Shown here one piece after another: positions 10,574 to 22,593 of a stretch of 64,000 nucleotides of DNA; position 1 is the first letter of the stretch; the number at the start of each line of letters is the position of its first letter. A program made the translations under genes and the position numbers. Below the pieces are notes generated by a model, which worked only from the letters and a program-made list of their open reading frames with translations, did not search any database and was not told the DNA's origin. Source of the stretch: Tachypleus tridentatus (taxonomy: Eukaryota > Arthropoda > Merostomata > Xiphosura > Limulidae); assembly GCF_004210375.1 (NCBI RefSeq), contig NC_134834.1, positions 142,881,009 to 142,945,008 of the forward strand, written 5' to 3'.

Positions 10574-13500
10574 CGGTGTGATAACAACTGGGTCGCATTC
10601 AGCCATACTTTTGTGGTCTGTCTTAAAAATGCGGTATCTACAAAATCCTGACTGGCTTGTCCTCTGAAGCCGTGTTCCTTCTTTAATTCCAGCAGCTACA
10701 AGAGAGGTTAATATAGAGCTATAAGAGTCAATAAGTTTTATTATAATATTCCAATACAATGCGTTTATTTGTGAAACAAATATGTATGTCTTTTGTCTTT
10801 CGCTGCCTATGTGAGATTTATTCTCTGCACAAAGCTTTCCCAACTTTTCATGTTACACTCATAACTATTTGTTAGTTCCAGTTTTATCTGACAATAACAC
10901 AAGTGACAATTTTGGTGTTGTGACCAGAAATTGAACTTGGATTACTGTGGAGTTTATTTGAAATGGGCTTCAATGTTTGTTCTTAATTTTGTACACCATC
11001 ATATTAGAATATTACTTCCTAAGATTGCATAAAATTACAGGGAAAGGAACAAGCTGTAGTTGAGGTGAGGACACATCTCACCTCCACTGGTTACCTTCTG
11101 TATTTAGAATCGTAGGGCACTAACAATAGGTCATGCTGATGACGAGTAGATTTAACACTCAATTGATAGCTCAGATATCACCAAGTGCTGCTGAGAGACA
11201 CCTATAGCTAAGTAAAATACATGTGGTGAACTAATTCTACAAGAAGACATGTGACACCACCAGGTGAAACAGCTAATATCACGAACCAGCAGACAGATAC
11301 CTGAAGTGGTCAGGAGGATCTTCGGTCAAAATGGCATGCTGAAAATGTATTGCGATTTGTCCAATAGCTAACACGGATACAAAGTGCAATAGTGATACAT
11401 ATTCATGTGTGTCATAGCATTCTGATAAAGAATTTAACTGAGGATACCACACCTGACAGATTGTGCACGTATGTGGTTTGTAGAAGATGAGGAAAGCTTT
11501 CTTTGAGTACGAACAGGGTCCAAGCTTTATTACATCTGTAGACATACAGGTAGTAGGATTTTACAACGACACTAAAGTGAAAAAAGTTAACCCAGCTCTT
11601 TTTAGTCTGAATTTCGTGTGGTTTTTTGTTTATTCGTTTGTTTTTTTTTTTTTATCCAAGACAAACGACACCATAAAATAGTTTCATATCGTTTCTCACA
11701 TCACCTCCAAAGTAAAACTATAACTAAAATCTTCAGATTACTACTATTTTGTATATAGTTAACAATATTCATTTTGAATAAATAATAAAAACTTAAACCG
11801 CTAGCCCTAATTTCGATTGTTGCCCTCCTCTGACTGCAATTTTTATTTGGAAAAAAGAAATATGAAATCTTTCCCTCTGCATATACAAAACATATCACGA
11901 AGGAATATAAAATGGTCGACATATAGTCGCTGCATTCGCGCCTCGTTCGTTTTTAGACCAAATGGTTTGAATATTTGTAGTTATCTACTTGCATAGAGTT
12001 TAATTTAGTAAGTCCGCAGTTTATTGATGCCCTCAGCTTGTTAATTGTGTTTATTGAACAAGATCTGGTGCTACAAAAACACTCACTTCAAATTTATCCC
12101 CAGCATGGGTTAAAGGTTAGTTGGATGTCTATTCGAAGCTTATGTACACAATTTCTAAAAGAAGTCGACAGTAGCCTATAAAAATAAGATATAGGAAGCT
12201 AAAATGCTATCCATTTATATTAGTTTTAACACCATGTAATATACTTTACAAGAAAATTTATTTCACCAAAGCGAGCCAGTCCATAAGGCTTGAAACTATA
12301 TTATTGCTCATTGACTACATTACTGTTAGTTAGCGCGTGTGAAATCTGGTTTTTAGGTTAAGGGGTATGGGCATGTTGCACAATAGCAAAGTATAAAGCT
12401 ATGCCACACAGGGGTTTTTGTTTCATTATATGATGCAAATTTATGAATAAACCTAATTTAGATTTCAAATGCTTAGTGGTTGTTATGTCTGAAGTTTCAG
12501 TGTTTCAAATATTTTTATGAGTCCTAACTTTTTTTCATGCATGCAAATGCAATAGTTGCCTATACAAGTGTATAATCATATTCCATTTAAATTAGTTAAC
12601 GGACGGGCAAAAGAGATTATATATCGTTTTTTAAACGTTTCGGGTAAGATTTTGCTTGGAATGGTTGGGCTCATTGACAGTGATGCAATGTCTGATTCTG
12701 ATACTGAGATGAGATGGTTCAGTGGCCACTGACTTAAAAGACTTGAATGACTGGAATATAGTCATCTCTAGGTTGCACAGTAGACTCAACTCTGTGGAAA
12801 AAAAGTAATCCATAGGTCTGAATTTAAAAATTCAAGGTGTGGGCCACATAAGAGTTTAATTTAATCTAGTGGAGCCATAAGTTAGAGTTGGTACCACGTT
12901 GCATATTCCAGTGATGTTACACGGAAATGAGATTGTTAATGAATACTGGAGTGTTCAAGATGTTATTTGACCTCATTGTGCGTTAACCACCTTAAATGAA
13001 TTGATCACTTCAGCTAATTACTATCAACTTCATTCGAATTAACGCAGCAACAAATTAGTTAGTTACATTCGAATAGAGAGGCATGTCCCTGTATTTACAC
13101 TACCACTTATCAAATGCATGTAGTTGCTTCTAATCTCGGTTCAGTCATTAGTACGTTAACGATAGGCCGACTTTAGAACATGCCAGTCAATTTTATATTA
13201 AGTCTTTGTTTTGTAACTCTTACAAATTCACAAATAACAAATATATTAAATGTTCTTAGGAATTTGGTGAAAGTGTAAACGTTAATTTTTGGATTTAAAT
13301 ATTGATATATATAAACCAGTAAAATTCCTTTAGAATTTTCAGAAACCTGACTTACAGTGACACCATCATACATGGTTCTTCAAAATATCCAGTATCTCAC
13401 AAACTTGCCGTAGTTTGTTATACAGGCTTATCACAATATCTTTGTCACTTGAAGATTATGAAACCGAATTAAACCGGCAAAACAACTTGGTGACAACGAT

Positions 13501-13725
13501 GGTTATATAACAACAACAAACAAAAATAAAGTGGTTAAGACACGCTGTATTGGTAAACCTCATAAAATATAAACACACTGAACATGGAATTCTAAAGACT
13601 GACCTTTTATTGTACAAATAATCTACATAATATGTTCTGCAACAACAAAAAACAAAATCAAAAAGTATAGCGACTGTGGTGTTAATCAATTAACGTGTCA
13701 CAACTGCATTAGCGTACATGTACGT
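10574..13725. other. Non-coding stretch
   Basis: Frames of 60-91 codons (for example minus 10568-10843 and minus 11279-11545) have no recognisable motifs, no splice-supported extension and AT-rich composition. I see no convincing feature. Confidence 0.55.
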
Positions 13726-13752
13726 ACACACACATACATACATACATACATA
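13726..13752. repeat. (CA)/(CATA) microsatellite
   Basis: ACACACACATACATACATAC repeat run. Confidence 0.95.
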
Positions 13753-13984
13753 TAGATCAAACAGGACTTTACACTAAAACAAGAATTAAAGAAAATTCTA
13801 GATGCTGGAAATTAACGGAAATGGATTACATCTTTAGATCTAGCTTTGTTGAAACTAAACACCAATTTTATCCAGAAAACCAAAAACTGCAAAATTTTAC
13901 CTATCTGAGAAAAATGTAAAAACTAAATAGCCTGAACATTTTAGAAATAAAAGTCTAACAACAAATCCAGAAAAGGAAAGACAA

Positions 13985-14383
13985 CCAGTCAACAACGCCC
14001 ATCGCCAACTCTTGAGCTGCTCTTGTCTGCTCGAATATTTGAATTTGACCGTCACTCTCAAAAGTATATCCACGTCCCCAAAATGCGAATCGTTATTTTA
14101 TGTGATAACGGTTTGTTTTTTTTTTATTTCGCGCAAAGCTGCACGAAGGCTGTGTGCGCTAGCCTTCCCTAATTTAGCAGTGTAAGAATAGAGAGAAAAC
14201 AGCTAGTCATCACCATCCACCGCCAACTCTTGAGCTACTCTTTTACCAACGAATAGAAGGATTGACCGTCACATTATAACGTCCTCAGGGCTGAAAAGAC
14301 GAGCAAATTTAGTATGATTTGGATTCGAACTTGCGGCCCTCAGATTACGAGTCAAACACCTAACCACCTGGCTATACCGGGCC
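13985..14383 (-). repeat. Two adjacent SINE family A copies (one partial, one near full length)
   Basis: 13985-14085 is a diverged partial copy (CATCGCCAACTCTTGAGCTG). 14111-14383 is a near-complete copy ending in the tRNA head GGCTATACCGGGCC. Both are on the minus strand. Confidence 0.85.
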
Positions 14384-15059
14384 GACTAACTTGTGTGCTT
14401 TATGACAGAGGGCCTAATCCTCCAATAGCAGCATGTCACAAATAGGTATACCACACTCATTGCACGGAACACAAACACCATACTACATACACCATACGGA
14501 ACACCATAATACGTTAACCGTAATCCTTTATAAATATGAAAGACCGAACTGTTCACCTCCCAGCGTCCACACTTATATCTGATTATATTTTTGAAGCTTC
14601 TTAAAATGGATTTCGTTACTTGTAAAGTATACGACCAACTTTACGATTCTAGTGATAACGAACCTAATCACCAAGCAAAATGATGCCAGACATTCTTGGG
14701 GATAATAGAGGGTTTGGTATTTCAAACGAATTGCATGCAGTTAAGGAAATGCGAAAGTGTTCCAAACATAATTTTCTGTATTTTCACACAGTTAAAAGAA
14801 AAAACAACAACTGTTATTTATTCTAAGAGTAAGTTCTAAATTTTATTTTATCAAGTTTCCGTCCCGACAGGGTAATCGTTTACATTGCATCAGAACCTCA
14901 GTTAACATAGTGACCATTTTTCTACACTACCGCTAGATAATTTTATCTCTTTCGCATTCGTGGTTTACGAAAGTTCATCACACGCACTTCGACACAGCTG
15001 AACTCGCCGCACCTTCTCCTCAACGTATACTGAATGGAGTATGTGACATCCCTGACATG

Positions 15060-15290
15060 TTTTGTTACGGGTAATTGCACAAAACTTTATAAAATCATTC
15101 TAGGTTAACCATCCCTAATTTTAAACTTAAGACTGCACGGTAGGCAGTTAGTGAGTCAACAATATCCATCACCAACTCTTAACATACTTATCACGCGCCA
15201 ATGGTCTCAAAGTACGGACGGTGGTTTATTTTTTTGCGGCAAGAGGATGATAATCTGGGAGTTTCGATCCACAGTACGAAACACTAACCA
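15060..15290 (-). repeat. Diverged SINE (family A-related)
   Basis: It has the same architecture as the other family A copies (GCACAAAACTT, AACCATCCCTAATTT, CATCACCAACTCTTAAC, GTTTCGATCC), with many changes. Reading frames over it are accidental. Confidence 0.6.
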
Positions 15291-15602
15291 TATTTTTACA
15301 TGTAACGTAAAGAAACTCCCTGACAGTCCCCTCTTGAATATGTCAAAGTATTAATAAATCATATTTAACAGTGTCAATTTATATTATGATCAACACTTCC
15401 AAAAGAAACTTTGGTATAATGCTTGGTAGGCTTCAAAACGCGAGAGTAGTCAATAAGAATAATAATGGACTACCAAGTCTTACAATATTAATTCAACGTA
15501 ACTATGGAACGTTACAACAATATTCAAACACTGATTATTTATACACAGAAATGTCAGGTACTATTACCATTTTTTTAGACACAACTATCGAGAAGATTAG
15601 GT

Positions 15603-15877
15603 TTTGGTTTGTTTTGAATTTCGCGCAAAGCTACACAAGAGCTATCTGCACTAGCCGTTCCTAATTTAGCAGTGTAAGATTAGAGGGAAGGCAACTAGTC
15701 ATAACTGCTAATCGTCAACTCTTGAGCTACTCTTTTACCAACAAATAGTGGGATTGACCGTAACATTATAACGTCTCCACGGCTGAAAGGGCGAGCATGT
15801 TGGCTGTGACGGGGATTCGAATCCGCAACCCTCAGATTACGAGTCGAGCGCCCGAACCACCTGGCCATGGTAGGTCG
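15603..15877 (-). repeat. SINE family A, near full length
   Basis: GTTTTGAATTTCGCGCAAAG through GGGGATTCGAATCCGCAACC to CTGGCCATGGTAGGTC. CpG-rich and well preserved. Confidence 0.9.
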
Positions 15878-17512
15878 ATTTTGAAAGAAATAGACATGAA
15901 ATACATTCTACGGCTAGAAGTTTTTCATGGCATGAACGTGAGTTGTCTCACTCATTTCAAATGTAACTCCTCATAATGGTTAAAAATATATGTATCGCTA
16001 TTTTTTTAACAATCATTACGGTCTTACAATACTTTAACACATACGCTTAATCACTAAAACTTGGACCTTATATATACCTGCATTTGTGTTTATTAAAACC
16101 ATCATAAAACAAACCTCTTCGCTCAACACAACAGACACTTCCAATTGTAGCCTAACAATATTTTTTGCTTCCTAGGCCTTTGATTTAACACAGTGGATCA
16201 CAAATATTGGAGTTCCCGTACCATTTTATTTTTTATTTTTTTTTATAAATCTCGATGGACCATAATTTAAACTATGTTCCGCTTCCTTTGTGTAGTTTTG
16301 CAACTTTTCTATAAAACCGTGCTTTAAATATAATAAATCGACATTACTTCTGAATCATCGAGGCCTTATAATAACACTTCAGCATTATATATTCTTACAC
16401 CAAGGATCTCTACCAGCTTACTCTCAAACTGAAATTATTTATGCAGGATTAGAATAAATTCATCTACGAGACCACGGGTGTGGTCAAATACATTAAGCAG
16501 AAAGGTTCGACCTTCCGCATCCAAAAATTTTAATTTGATTTTTAATCGGTAAAGAGATGACGGAGGTATGAAACAAAAATTTGTACTTGAAAAACTCGGA
16601 ACCATTTTATAAGCCATTATTCTGAGGCTAAAAGATACTGCAATTTCCGGCGATATTAATAGCTTTTAATTATAAGGCAAAAAAATGCCAGGAACAATTA
16701 CTCTATTTCTTAAAGTAGATATTATGATCTTGTTGTCTTACTTTTCATATTAGAAGAGTCTGAATTGTCAACCGTATTAGCAATAACCAAACTGTTTTTT
16801 TTTTTTTTGTTTTGCAAATAAATAATAATAAAAAGTAACTTTTCTGTGGTAAAGTGCCCATCTTCGATGAAATCAAAACCTCGGTTACAGTTAATTCAGC
16901 AACATCCAAGTATCATGCCAAACCTTGAAGCACAAATATACTGAGGTGTTCAGGCAATTCGAATTTCGCAGAATGATTTCTATTTAAAACCCTCTTCTAA
17001 GAAATAAAGGACACACGACAAGGTAATGACAATGAACGAAGTTTGTGTGTGCTATTTTAGGGAAAAAACAACTCTTTGCCAATTTTCAGTGTTTATTTAT
17101 AGCGTGACACGACCTCGTTCAAACTACACTCTCGCAACGTTTTCGGGTAGTCGATTATCTGATTACTTGTGAATACTTACAACTGCAATTAGTGCAAAAT
17201 GTCTTGGACTGTAAAACTAGGGAACAATGTCATGAATCATATAATGCAACACACTGATGATGAACGTTAGAATGTTTTCTTCAAATCCTAAACTAATATT
17301 AATACAAATATTTTGATAACCAATATACTTTTAAAAACAAGCAAAAATATTTAACACCAAGAAGGTACCTTGGAAAACTGTTTGTCAACTTTCGATGAAT
17401 AAAATTAAAAACAAAGCAATAAAAAACAAAAATAGAGCTACTTATCAACTATTTCGGAAATGGAGTTCATCATTAATTGTCCTAGTTAAAGGGCGTTACT
17501 CAAATAGCCCGG
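15878..17512. other. Non-coding stretch
   Basis: AT-rich with homopolymer runs (T-tract near 16797-16810); nothing recognised. Confidence 0.6.
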
Positions 17513-17872
17513 GTTTTGGTTTCTTTTGAATTTCGCACAAAATTACACAAGGGATATCTGCGCTAGGTATTACTAATTTAATTTTGTTTCTTTGAAGCTA
17601 AGCACACATTTACACAATGAGTTATTTGTACTCTGCCCGCCACGGGTATCGTAAGTCGGTTTCTAGAGTTTAAGTCAGCAGACATTCCATTGTGCCACTG
17701 GGGTACTCCTAATTACGTAGTGACAGATTAAAGGAAAGGCAGCTAGACAACATTAGCTACCGCCAACTTTTAGGGTACTTTTTTTTTTTTTTTTGAACGA
17801 ATAGAGCTGAAGGTGCGAGCATGTTTGGGGACAGAGATCTGAACCCACGACCCAACTGAATATTTTATCGAC
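17513..17872 (-). repeat. SINE family A split by a SINE family B insertion
   Basis: The outer copy is 17513-17599 plus 17707-17872 (tail at left, degraded B box GATCTGAACCCACGACCC at right). The inner family B copy, 17600-17706, includes CTGCCCGCCACGGGTATCGT and ends CCACTGGGG. The nesting shows B moved after this A copy inserted. Confidence 0.8.
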
Positions 17873-17933
17873 GGTTCACGATGAGAGTTTTAATGCTGTG
17901 TTGATATACAGGTTTGTTTGTTTGTTTGAATGA

Positions 17934-18045
17934 ATTATAACACCCCCACGGCCGAGAAGGCAAGCATATTCGGTGTGACAGGTATTCGAATCCGCGAGCC
18001 TAAGATTGCGAGTCGAGCACCCTAACCGCTTGGCCATGCCGGGCC
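17934..18045 (-). repeat. SINE family A, tRNA-head half
   Basis: From ATTATAACACCCCCACGGCC to the complete head CTTGGCCATGCCGGGCC. Confidence 0.85.
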
Positions 18046-18605
18046 TTAATAAACAGACGAACTTCAACTGACGGGAAAACAGCTAGCGCTATTTTACATG
18101 GGAGTTTTTTCCGATTATGATATCTAATGTCCTCATAGAAACACTAACATCCAAAGTTTTTCAACTAAAGTTGAACGGTTTGTAATGTTGGAAATCTATA
18201 AACGTTCTGGACATATATTTGTACTTTCCCGGGAAGTTTAATAAGCGTTAATCACCGCTATGACTTCCGAGATTTATAGTGTACTACTTGTAGGAAACCA
18301 ACAATATTAAAATTCTTTCTTGGAGCAGCGATTTATAAGCTTTAGGAGAGGTTCTTCGAAGTTCAGTTGACAGCAATATACTACTTACATACACAGTACA
18401 TTGTTGATTCTTACACTCGAGAATCTACAAATTTAGAGAACAGGCAGGAATTTCGCAATATATTTAACACTACAAGATACATTTAACTATAACAAACACA
18501 AATATTAAAATAATTACATAATAGTAAATATGTTACAGTGTGCAATCGGTTGTATCTAATAAAAACCAGTTCTTTGACTAGCCATTCAAATACCGTGTTC
18601 TGACT

Positions 18606-18757
18606 TGGGCTAATCTTTTACCAACAAATAGCGAGATTGACGGTTACATTATAGCGCCCCCACGGCTGGAAGGGCAAACATGTTTGGTGTGACGGGGATT
18701 CGAATCCGCGATCCTCATATTACGAGTCAAGCGCCCTAACCACATGGCCATGCTGGC
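18606..18757 (-). repeat. SINE family A, tRNA-head half
   Basis: From AATCTTTTACCAACAAATAG through GGGGATTCGAATCCGCGATC to the head GCCATGCTGGCC. Confidence 0.85.
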
Positions 18758-18759
18758 CC

Positions 18760-19768
18760 GGCTACAGTTGAACAAAACAGATTTCAGATCTTGTGATGTA
18801 TATAACACATTGTGTGCAGGCAAATATCTCAGTAATGACTAGAGGAGTCACGAACTTGATTATTTCATAAATAGTTTAGAACATATTTTTAGCCAGATAT
18901 ATAGCCAGATTAACTTTGTTTTTCTTTTAAATTTCGTGCAGGTATTGTGTAGGCAGTATGACATTTCTGTTAGATGACTATCGAAATGTTGTAAATATGT
19001 AATAATCCTTCTAGTTTTTAAAAGTTGCACAGATAAATAGCAAAATACTTGCACCACTTTCTCCTTGTGCCTGACATCCGTGGGGAGAAGCGAGTCCATC
19101 TGAGGGGGAACGAATACTTGTACAGACTGGTATCAGTTAGAGGTTTATGACGCCTATACATTTTGAAACAGTCTGTGATATCTGCAGCGTTGGATTTTGG
19201 CTTTACTACTTTAACTACGGCAAATTAGATTTTTTTTTGGCTTTGTTCTTTGTAGACGTATACAGAATATTCTTTGTACATCCAGGGCTGATGTTTAAAG
19301 AATGTTCTCTGTCCCAGTAGCCAGTAAACCCATGAATCAAAATCTGACCAATCTGGTAAACAAATGTTATACACAAGTTACGATTATGGATTTTGATTTA
19401 TTTGGTCACTTGTATTTAAACGTTTCGTCCTTCACTTTCCAATTTTGATTCTTAGCATTTTAGGAATACGTATTACCTTGTTTGTCGGGCATCAGTATTC
19501 CAGAATATGAAATTAGGTGGAGTCCTAACAAAATCTCCATGTTACGATGAGAAATGGCATTAATTTGGAATTACATGACATAACCATAACTTTTATTTCT
19601 ATGTTTACTTAATCTGTAAGTAATGCTTACTCAGTTACCAAGGAAACCATAAAAACAAAAACGTTTGAGAGTTCGTTTGTTCATCAGTCGAGAATGAAAC
19701 AAGTTTCCGAAAGCATAATTCTCCCTATATTGTTATAGTTAATTCATATAAATATACAAATCACATGT
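18760..19768. other. Non-coding stretch
   Basis: No motif-bearing frame. The 79-codon minus frame at 18860-19099 has no recognisable domain. Confidence 0.6.
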
Positions 19769-19795
19769 GATATATATATATGTATGTGTGTGTGT
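19769..19795. repeat. (TA)n(TG)n microsatellite
   Basis: GATATATATATATGTATGTG followed by TGTGTGTTGG. Confidence 0.9.
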
Positions 19796-19821
19796 TGGTT
19801 GTTGTATGTCTATAAAACTAT

Positions 19822-20095
19822 TTCGCAGGGTGTGGATGAATCTTCACCAAAATTGGTATGAAGGTTCATTAGGTCCACATGGGAATACATACAATTTTTT
19901 TAGTTTTGCATTTTATGGTTTTTATGGGCTTTTTTGCGTCGTTTACCACTACTTCGTCCCCGTTGATGGATCTTCGCCAAATTTGGTATGAACATCTAGC
20001 GGTGATACATGCAAATTTGCGGTTTCATAATTTTCGTTTTGCAGTTTTTGTGAGCGTTTTGCACAGTTACATACAAGGGAAGCAACTTTACATGC
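19822..20095 (+). repeat. Two-copy ~132-bp internal repeat
   Basis: GATGAATCTTCACCAAAATT-GGTATGAA near 19835 recurs as GATGGATCTTCGCCAAATTT-GGTATGAA near 19965, each followed by a T-rich GCATTTTATGG/GCAGTTTTTGTG stretch. Probably a fragment of an unidentified dispersed element. Confidence 0.55.
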
Positions 20096-20343
20096 CCTAA
20101 ATAACCTTTCATTAATTTAATTTACATAAATTCTGTCCAGTAAAACAATATTCTTGAAAAACTGTCAGTTCAACAAAGCTCGCTTATTGTGAGAAACTAG
20201 TCAACTTTACACTTGTAGAAACGGTTATTTACTCTACCTGTTAAGCGATCTTTTCCCAAAAGGAAATGTCACTTTCAAAATACAGTAGCCAAGTTCAGAA
20301 CATTTCACCGACATGCGAATATTTGGGTGATATCCATTAAAAC

Positions 20344-20521
20344 ATTTGTTGTTCATTTGTTGAATTTCGCGCAAAGGTACTCGAGGTACTTAATACCCGT
20401 GATAGCCTTTTCCTGATTTTGATATATTTCTAGTTTTTTTAATGTAAAACTACACTGTGGGCTATCTGCACCTGGTTCACCATGGAAACCCCGGAGAGTA
20501 GCGTTGTAATTCCGTTGACTT
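20344..20521 (-). repeat. SINE A tail fragment followed by a SINE B fragment
   Basis: TTGAATTTCGCGCAAAGGTA (family A tail) is followed from ~20434 by CTACACTGTGGGCTATCTGC and TAGCGTTGTAA (family B). Confidence 0.6.
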
Positions 20522-20563
20522 ACCCGTATATTCATTGGGAGACACTTCAGTTTTGAAGTAATA

Positions 20564-20803
20564 CAGGATGGCCCGTAAGTCCCTACCCATCCATATGTTA
20601 TTATGTTATGTTCAATTACGCATGTATTATAAATTTGTTTGTTTCTTTTTCAGAGAAATATGGCCGATATAAGCCCATTTACACTTGAGAAGTGTATTGT
20701 GACAAGTACGTGGGTAAATGAGCGCAAGAATACTGGTGACACCCTGGATACAATAACTGGCAAATAAGATATATGGATGAGTAGGGACTTACGGGCCACC
20801 CTG
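20564..20803 (+). mobile_element. 240-bp TA-flanked MITE with ~33-bp inverted repeats
   Basis: The left end CAGGATGGCCCGTAAGTCCC and the right end (reverse complement CAGGGTGGCCCGTAAGTCCC) continue matching for ~33 bp. TA lies at 20562-20563 and 20804-20805. Size, ends and target site fit a non-autonomous Tc1/mariner-superfamily element. Inside is a 35-codon reading frame (20660-20767) beginning MADISPFTLEKCIVTSTWVN, directly preceded by a pyrimidine run and CAG. It resembles the start of a transposase, suggesting the MITE is a deletion product keeping the first codons of its parent gene. Confidence 0.9.
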
Positions 20804-20987
20804 TAGTTTAAATATTGTTTCTCAACCTTTTCCGTTCAAAGATGTCAGGGGTCGCAAAATCTTTCAACACTGTTGAGAATAACTAAAACAGCAAGCACAA
20901 TGAAAGGTCATTACGATTTATACATGAATTTTTGTTTCTTTATTTTCGTGAAATCCCGCGGACCGGTTATTGAGAAACACTGGTTTA

Positions 20988-21125
20988 GAAGGAAGGCAGT
21001 TAATCAACAACACCAACCGTCAACTCTTGTGCTACTCCTTCCTAACGAACAGCGGTATTAACCGTCACAAGATATCGTTATCTGGGTTCCCAAAAATTGT
21101 CAGTCAAACACCCTAAAACCACGGA
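20988..21125 (-). repeat. Diverged SINE family A fragment
   Basis: AGAAGGAAGGCAGTTAATCA, CCGTCAACTCTTGTGCTACT and CCTAACGAACAGCGG match the SINE body. The rightmost part is decayed. Confidence 0.65.
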
Positions 21126-21785
21126 GCAATTTCACGTCTACGATTTTCTTTTGTTGTTGTTTCTAGATGTCAATTAGAAACGTGGACTCCCTTCGTGTGA
21201 ATATATGAAACGAATGTTTGGATGCAAATTTGATTTATTCTAACATAAAATATTTATAACAGAAAATGGAGTTTCACTTAAATAAATGACAGCTTGTTAA
21301 AAAAGAAAGAATTTGGCATTACATTACAGTGCGGCAGTACACAGACATTACACAGTATTAACTTCTACAGAAAACCATTCTGGGCGTGGTCTGAGGTTAG
21401 CATGCTTGAAGTCCGAGAGTTTATTATTCACGAACTCAGTATTTATAGGCCGTGAATATGCTGCAAGATGGTGAAATAGAAACCTATTGTTCGATCAGAA
21501 AAGAAAAGCAGCAGGCTTAATGTTAAACTAGCGGCTGTTCCTCTAACCATTCAAATTAAACTGAATAACTGACGGTTATGCCCACATACCTATTTGTTTA
21601 GTTTGCAGAAAACCGAAACAAACTAAATTCAGTGAGATTTGCGACTTCCTTATTTCTTGAAACTGTCATTAAATCGTGAAAGTTATAAATACGTTCTAAA
21701 AAAAAATTGGACACGAAGCAAGCTTTGTGTACAGCCAGATATGCTAATAATTAATCCACCGCTACTCTGCTTGCATTCAAGTTTT

Positions 21786-22192
21786 GTTTAAAATTTTAAA
21801 GCAAATCTACACGATGGCTATCTGAGCATGCTCATTACAAGCACTGAACTGACGGATGAACATAGAAGGCAGCTGGAATACAGCAAACGCCGCTAGCTGT
21901 TTGATTAATCTTCATTGACCGAATAGTGGACATTTGTTTGGTTTGAATTTCGCCCTAAGTTACACGAGGGCTATCTGCGCTAGCCGTCGCTAATTTAGCA
22001 GTGTAAGACTAGAGAAAAGGCAGCTACTCATCACTACCCACTGCAAACTCTTACCAACGAATAGTGGGATTGACCGTAACATTACAACGCTCCCACGGCT
22101 GCATGGGCGAGCATGTTTGGTGTGATGGGGATTCGTACCTGCGACCCTCAGATTACGAGTCGAGAGCCTTAACCACCTGGCCAAGTCGGGCC
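21786..22192 (-). repeat. Diverged SINE followed by a near-full-length SINE family A
   Basis: 21786-21930 is a decayed relative (CTACACGATGGCTATCTGAG, GAAGGCAGCTGG). 21937-22192 is a well-kept copy ending in CTGGCCAAGTCGGGCC. Confidence 0.8.
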
Positions 22193-22218
22193 TGCTGTCC
22201 TTGTAATTTGAAGCAAGT

Positions 22219-22593
22219 TTGAAAATGGTATTTCAACCTCTTTGGACACTACAGAACATATTCAGTTTCACTGTCAATGAACTGGCGCTAGTCGCAAATT
22301 CGTTGTTTCGGATGTTCATTATTCCTGATCTTCTATTTGTACACACGTACATTGAGAAGTCCTCAAAAAAGGAAATCTGTGGAAGTAAAATCCGAAAATC
22401 TTGGGACCCATTCCTGGAAAACGTCTGCGAATCTAAGGGCCCTGGGAAGGTGTTTTTCAACCAAATTCGGACTTCCGAGCTGCAAATCCTCTATAGTTCC
22501 AGACGTTTTCGGGCACTCTGTATATCACGTGATAAAATTATATCAATAATGGATCTCATCTACGAATTTCCAATACAAATTTCGCAGAATTAG
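22219..22593 (+). CDS. Orphan 124-codon reading frame, doubtful
   Basis: This is the longest open frame in the left third of the window. It starts at an ATG at 22219, 27 bp after a SINE end. The translation has a hydrophobic stretch (LFRMFIIPDLLFV, residues ~34-46) followed by a basic, serine/lysine-rich middle. No known domain, no signal peptide, no conserved cysteine pattern and no neighbouring exon were recognised. A competing 75-codon frame lies on the opposite strand. It may be chance or a fragment of an old element. Confidence 0.15.
   Translation: MKMVFQPLWTLQNIFSFTVNELALVANSLFRMFIIPDLLFVHTYIEKSSKKEICGSKIRKSWDPFLENVCESKGPGKVFFNQIRTSELQILYSSRRFRALCISRDKIISIMDLIYEFPIQISQN

Noticed and set aside
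15371-15664. 97-codon plus-strand frame
   Set aside because: Its last third runs through the tail of a SINE and the rest has no motif or codon bias suggesting a gene.
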